Assembly (NCBI GenBank): GCA_027031565.1
Contig: JALVPX010000246.1
Location: forward strand, 1-8,956
DNA from: Deltaproteobacteria bacterium
GTDB taxonomy: Bacteria; Desulfobacterota; Dissulfuribacteria; Dissulfuribacterales; JALVPX01
Direction: 5' to 3'
DNA length: 8,956 nt
The notes beneath the pieces were generated by a model. That model saw only the letters and a program-made list of their open reading frames with translations, was not told the DNA's origin and ran no database searches. This document shows positions 6,449-8,956 of this stretch, one piece after another. Position numbers and translations under genes: made by a program. Position 1 is the first letter of the stretch; the number at the start of each line of letters is the position of its first letter.

Positions 6449-7318
6449 TCAGCTATTCCCATCTTCCCAAACTGTAAGGGGAACAGAATCTCTTGGTTTT
6501 GCAGGCAAAATTCCCTTTTGACGACCAACTTGCAACAGATGTTCCACAGCTGCAACCCCGTCTCTGCCCAATTTTTTGGTAAAATGATTTACATATAATT
6601 TTATGTGATCCGAAATTACCCCATCCTCGGTTTCCTGCGCATATTCTTTTACAAACTTCATGACTTCACCTGTGTGGCCATAGGCATAATCAAGGCTTGC
6701 TGCAACGGCTTCATCAAGTTGCTGCACCATCTCTCTTCCAAGGCTTCGCTTTGCCACTATTCCTCCCAGGGGTATGGGATGGCCGGTTTCATCCTCCCAC
6801 CACCTTCCCAGGTCCTGCAGGCACACAAGTCCCATGGCTTCGTAAACAAACCGCGTCTCGTGAATAATAACGCCGGCGTCTGCTTTTCCCTGCACCACCG
6901 CCCCTGGTATCTCCGAAAACAATATGGGCATGAGATCTTGAGCCTCTGGGCAAAAGAGCCTGAAAAGCAGGGCTGCAGTAGTGTATTCGCCTGGAATGGC
7001 AATCCTGCACCGGGGCAGTTCCCTTTTGGGGATATCCTTCCTGGCAACCAGCAAAGGGCCGCATCCATACCCAAGTGCGCTGCCCGATTCAAGGAGATAA
7101 TATTTGTCATGGACAAATCCGAGCAGGTGATACGAGATTTTGCTCATATCCAACCCGCCTGCCAAAACTTCTTCATTCAGGGCCTGAACATCCATGAAGC
7201 GGGCGTCTATTTCAATTTCCCCGCCCACCCTGTTCTTTATGAGCCCATAAAAGGCGAAGGTGTCGTTTGGACAGGGAGAAAGGCCAAAGGAGATTTTTCT
7301 ATGTTTCTCAGCATCCAT
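6449..7318 (-). CDS. mqnD: 1,4-dihydroxy-6-naphthoate synthase, menaquinone futalosine pathway
   Basis: A 289-residue MqnD, the enzyme that cleaves cyclic de-hypoxanthinyl futalosine to 1,4-dihydroxy-6-naphthoate in the alternative menaquinone pathway. It has a two-lobed, periplasmic-binding-protein-like fold but no signal peptide, and is cytoplasmic. The N-terminal L-S-P-C-P-N-D-T-F at 13-21 is the family hallmark. Further conserved blocks are M-S-K-I-S-Y-H (58-64), L-G-Y-G-C-G-P-L-L-V (82-91), P-G-E-Y-T-T-A (109-115), G-V-I-I-H-E-T-R-F (149-157) and P-I-P-L-G-G-I-V-A-K (181-190). His153 matches the position of the proposed catalytic His of the family. The length is normal. The ATG has no strong ribosome binding site, and an in-frame stop lies just upstream. 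The 18-base gap to mqnB and shared pathway suggest one operon; mqnA and mqnC are not in the window. Confidence 0.95.
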   Translation of the reverse strand: MDAEKHRKISFGLSPCPNDTFAFYGLIKNRVGGEIEIDARFMDVQALNEEVLAGGLDMSKISYHLLGFVHDKYYLLESGSALGYGCGPLLVARKDIPKRELPRCRIAIPGEYTTAALLFRLFCPEAQDLMPILFSEIPGAVVQGKADAGVIIHETRFVYEAMGLVCLQDLGRWWEDETGHPIPLGGIVAKRSLGREMVQQLDEAVAASLDYAYGHTGEVMKFVKEYAQETEDGVISDHIKLYVNHFTKKLGRDGVAAVEHLLQVGRQKGILPAKPRDSVPLTVWEDGNS

Positions 7319-7336
7319 GCCGCAACCGAAAAATTA

Positions 7337-7990
7337 TCAGATCATGCCGATGTGCTCAAGCAGGGGTGCAATGGCTGCAGATACCCTCTCAAGGGCCAGG
7401 TTGGTGCGCCACTTGGCCTTGTTCTGGTCACCCACGAAATTGCTCGCACCCCTAAGCTCCAGGAAAGGCAGCCCCAGCCTGGAGCAGACCATAGCCGCTG
7501 CCGCACCTTCCATGTTTTCACCCAGAAAGCCTTGGGCTTCGTCTCCCAGAAGCCTCCGGCCTTCACTGGCTGACGTGCAGGAGACCGTAACCATGGGGCC
7601 GGTAACGATTTCTAGCTGCTCCATAAGGGCATCGAGAGACAAGGCGGCAAGATGAGGCTCAAGATCAAAATGGATCTCCAGTGCCCTCCCCCCGATTTCA
7701 ATCGGCTCCACATCGTACCCGGTACACCGGCCCAGATCACCGAAGGTCTCTGATGATGCCATTATCAAGGTTCCAAGATCGTTTCCTGAATCCTTGAACA
7801 GGCCGCATATGCCAGCGAGGACAACCAAGTCGGGCTGCTCTTCAAAAATGGCAGCAGTGAGCCCGAAGGCTGCGTGGGCAGGGCCAACCCCACAGATCAC
7901 TCTCTTGCATTCACGACCCTTAAGGGCGCTATCAAGTGCCCTCATCTCGATGGCAGTCGGGGCTGCAATCAACAACTTAGTCAGGTTCAT
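7337..7990 (-). CDS. mqnB: Futalosine hydrolase, menaquinone futalosine pathway
   Basis: A 217-residue cytoplasmic nucleosidase of the MTA/SAH nucleosidase (PNP_UDP_1) superfamily, assigned as MqnB, which removes hypoxanthine from futalosine (or adenine from 6-amino-6-deoxyfutalosine). The fold starts with L-L-I-A-A-P-T-A-I-E-M (6-16), then C-G-V-G-P-A-H-A-A (33-41) and L-A-G-I-C-G (58-63). G-E-N-M-E-G-A-A (157-164) carries the nucleoside-binding Met-Glu pair. E-L-R-G-A-S-N-F-V-G-D (178-188) has Asn where MTA/SAH nucleosidases have the catalytic Asp, a difference typical of futalosine hydrolases; Trp194 follows. Proximity to mqnD supports this over MTA/SAH nucleosidase. The ATG overlaps the stop of the metal permease gene by four bases (ATGA), so coupled translation is likely. 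mqnD starts 18 bases after its stop. Confidence 0.93.
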   Translation of the reverse strand: MNLTKLLIAAPTAIEMRALDSALKGRECKRVICGVGPAHAAFGLTAAIFEEQPDLVVLAGICGLFKDSGNDLGTLIMASSETFGDLGRCTGYDVEPIEIGGRALEIHFDLEPHLAALSLDALMEQLEIVTGPMVTVSCTSASEGRRLLGDEAQGFLGENMEGAAAAMVCSRLGLPFLELRGASNFVGDQNKAKWRTNLALERVSAAIAPLLEHIGMI

Positions 7991-8790
7991 GCCTTAGCAG
8001 CCAGCGTGGCACCCAGGAAAATGCCGTTCACAAGCACGATTACACCTCCTGCCGGCCAATCCAATATGTAGGAAATCAACAGCCCTGCCAGCACCGATAT
8101 CACCGCAAAGAGCACCGCCTTTATCATTGCGCCTTTGAAGGTCCTTGCAGAGACAAGGCCGGAGGCGGCCGGCATGACCATCAAAGCAGATACCAGGAGC
8201 AGCCCTACCACCTTCATACCCACGACCACGGTTACAGCGCTGAGGGCGGCAATCAAAAGATCAAGCCTGTCCACCGGCACTCCAGCGGTCCTGGCTGTCT
8301 CTTCATCGAACGTGGCGTATATGAGCTCATTGTAAAAAAACAGCACCAGTGCCGTGGCTGCCGCGCTCAGGACCACGGCAATCCAAACCTCGGCGGAATT
8401 GATGGCCAGGACGCTGCCGAACAGGTAGGAAAGCAGATCGGCATTGAAGTTGCCGGCAACCGATGCCAGCAATACGCCTCCAGCCATGCCCAGGCTTGCC
8501 ACTATCCCGATACCCGTATCTCCACCAAGTTTAGCCTTTGATTTAAGGTGTTTGATCCATGCCGCTGCCAATATTGCAACTCCCAGGGAGGTGAGCAGGG
8601 GTTCGGCACCTGCCATCAATGCAAGGGCAACTCCCCCAAAGGTTACGTGGGCCAGGCCGTGCCCAACCATGGCCTCCCTGCGGAGCACGAGAAAGACCCC
8701 CAAAATGGCACAGCTCATGGCCACCAGGCTTCCGGCCAGAAGAGCACGCTGCACGAAACCGTAACCCAAAGGCTCAATAAGGTTTGTCAC
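7987..8790 (-). CDS. znuB: ABC-3 family metal-ion transport permease, ZnuB-like
   Basis: A 267-residue integral membrane permease of the ABC-3 family (zinc, manganese or iron uptake). Hydrophobic segments fall at about 15-36, 46-80, 93-113, 118-151, 177-212, 225-244 and 247-265. Several are long enough to hold two spans, consistent with the 8-9 helices of the family. Recognisable blocks are L-R-R-E-A-M-V-G-H-G-L-A-H (36-48), L-F-G-S-V-L-A-I (123-130), A-T-F-D-E-E-T-A-R-T-A-G-V-P (159-172), which is the loop that contacts the ATPase, and V-G-M-K-V-V-G-L-L-L-V-S-A-L-M-V-M-P-A-A (190-209). The start is GTG, sharing one base with the stop of the preceding ORF (TAGTG), with GGTGAG about 5 bases upstream. 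Metal specificity cannot be read from the sequence, so the symbol is family-level. The ATPase and binding-protein genes expected nearby are not in the window. The downstream mqnB overlaps it by four bases. Confidence 0.9.
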   Translation of the reverse strand: MTNLIEPLGYGFVQRALLAGSLVAMSCAILGVFLVLRREAMVGHGLAHVTFGGVALALMAGAEPLLTSLGVAILAAAWIKHLKSKAKLGGDTGIGIVASLGMAGGVLLASVAGNFNADLLSYLFGSVLAINSAEVWIAVVLSAAATALVLFFYNELIYATFDEETARTAGVPVDRLDLLIAALSAVTVVVGMKVVGLLLVSALMVMPAASGLVSARTFKGAMIKAVLFAVISVLAGLLISYILDWPAGGVIVLVNGIFLGATLAAKA

Positions 8791-8956
8791 TATATCTCAC
8801 CAACTTTCTCTTTCAACCAATCAGCTATGGTCCATGACAAGGCCAGTTCCCGGCCAGCCTGCCCCTGCATCCTGGCGAGCTCCTGCCTGGTAAGCCGCTT
8901 CCAGACCCGTGGGCACAGGTAATTAACGCAGAAGTAGTTTCTTGCCATGAGCCTGC
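8790..8956 (-). CDS. Unidentified ORF, C-terminal part or a small protein
   Basis: An open frame enters at the right edge and ends with TAG sharing one base with the GTG of the metal permease. The visible 54 residues end in W-L-K-E-K-V-G-E-I. If translation starts at the ATG at 8948, the product is a 52-residue protein beginning M-A-R-N-Y-F-C-V-N-Y-L-C. If not, this is the tail of a larger gene. It has two Cys spaced C-x5-C, three Trp, many Arg/Lys and no membrane segment. It does not match the end of a ZnuC-type ATPase that I recognise, though that would be the expected neighbour. One-base coupling to the permease and same-strand layout support it being translated. Function unknown. Confidence 0.5.
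   Translation of the reverse strand, partial: RLMARNYFCVNYLCPRVWKRLTRQELARMQGQAGRELALSWTIADWLKEKVGEI

Noticed and set aside
5737..6477. A 246-codon plus-strand frame opposite tolQ
   Set aside because: Antisense shadow of a conserved membrane protein; the predicted protein has no recognisable domain or signal.
6605..7573. A 322-codon open frame on the plus strand lying opposite mqnD and mqnB
   Set aside because: It is fully antisense to two well-conserved enzymes, its translation resembles no family, and it runs across the mqnB-mqnD junction. Codon bias on the opposite strand explains it.
7337..7990. MTA/SAH nucleosidase instead of futalosine hydrolase
   Set aside because: The R-G-A-S-N segment has Asn in place of the catalytic Asp of MTA/SAH nucleosidases, and mqnD is the next gene, so MqnB fits better.

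Overview
The window is a tightly packed run of co-directional genes, all read on the minus strand (right to left), with no RNA gene, mobile element or CRISPR array. The longest gene-free stretch is about 70 bases. The organism is a Gram-negative (didermic) bacterium: it has a Tol envelope machine, a lipobox-bearing periplasmic protein and several Sec signal peptides. It makes menaquinone by the futalosine route. Base composition looks close to 50 % G+C. That combination would suit an anaerobic or microaerobic lineage such as Desulfobacterota, but this assignment is inference; no rRNA or marker gene is present.

Right end (about 7340-8956): the end of an unidentified ORF, then an ABC-3 family metal-transport permease (ZnuB-like), futalosine hydrolase (mqnB) and, at 6449-7318, 1,4-dihydroxy-6-naphthoate synthase (mqnD). 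The first three ORFs overlap by 1 to 4 bases, and mqnD follows mqnB after 18 bases. MqnB and MqnD act in the same pathway: MqnB removes the base from futalosine, and MqnD releases the naphthoate after MqnC cyclisation.

Centre (2042-6419): tolQ, tolR, tolA and tolB overlap one another and are followed by cpoB (ybgF). TolQ and TolR form the inner-membrane proton channel, TolA spans the periplasm, TolB is the periplasmic beta-propeller, and CpoB is a coiled-coil/TPR accessory. The usual pal gene between tolB and cpoB is missing, and there is no room for it. CpoB here carries a lipobox, so it may itself be a membrane-anchored lipoprotein.

Left end (15-2039): an orphan periplasmic binding protein of the branched-chain amino acid receptor type (Peripla_BP_6 fold) begins two bases after cpoB with a TTG start, and a secreted DUF3108 protein follows after 60 bases. 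No ABC transporter partners lie beside the binding protein. Its position next to the Tol/CpoB genes suggests an envelope role, but this is not shown.

No clear terminator was seen between any two genes, so much or all of the window may be one transcription unit. The best candidates for unusual biology are the pal-less Tol operon with a lipidated CpoB, the orphan binding protein behind it, and the unidentified ORF upstream of the metal permease.
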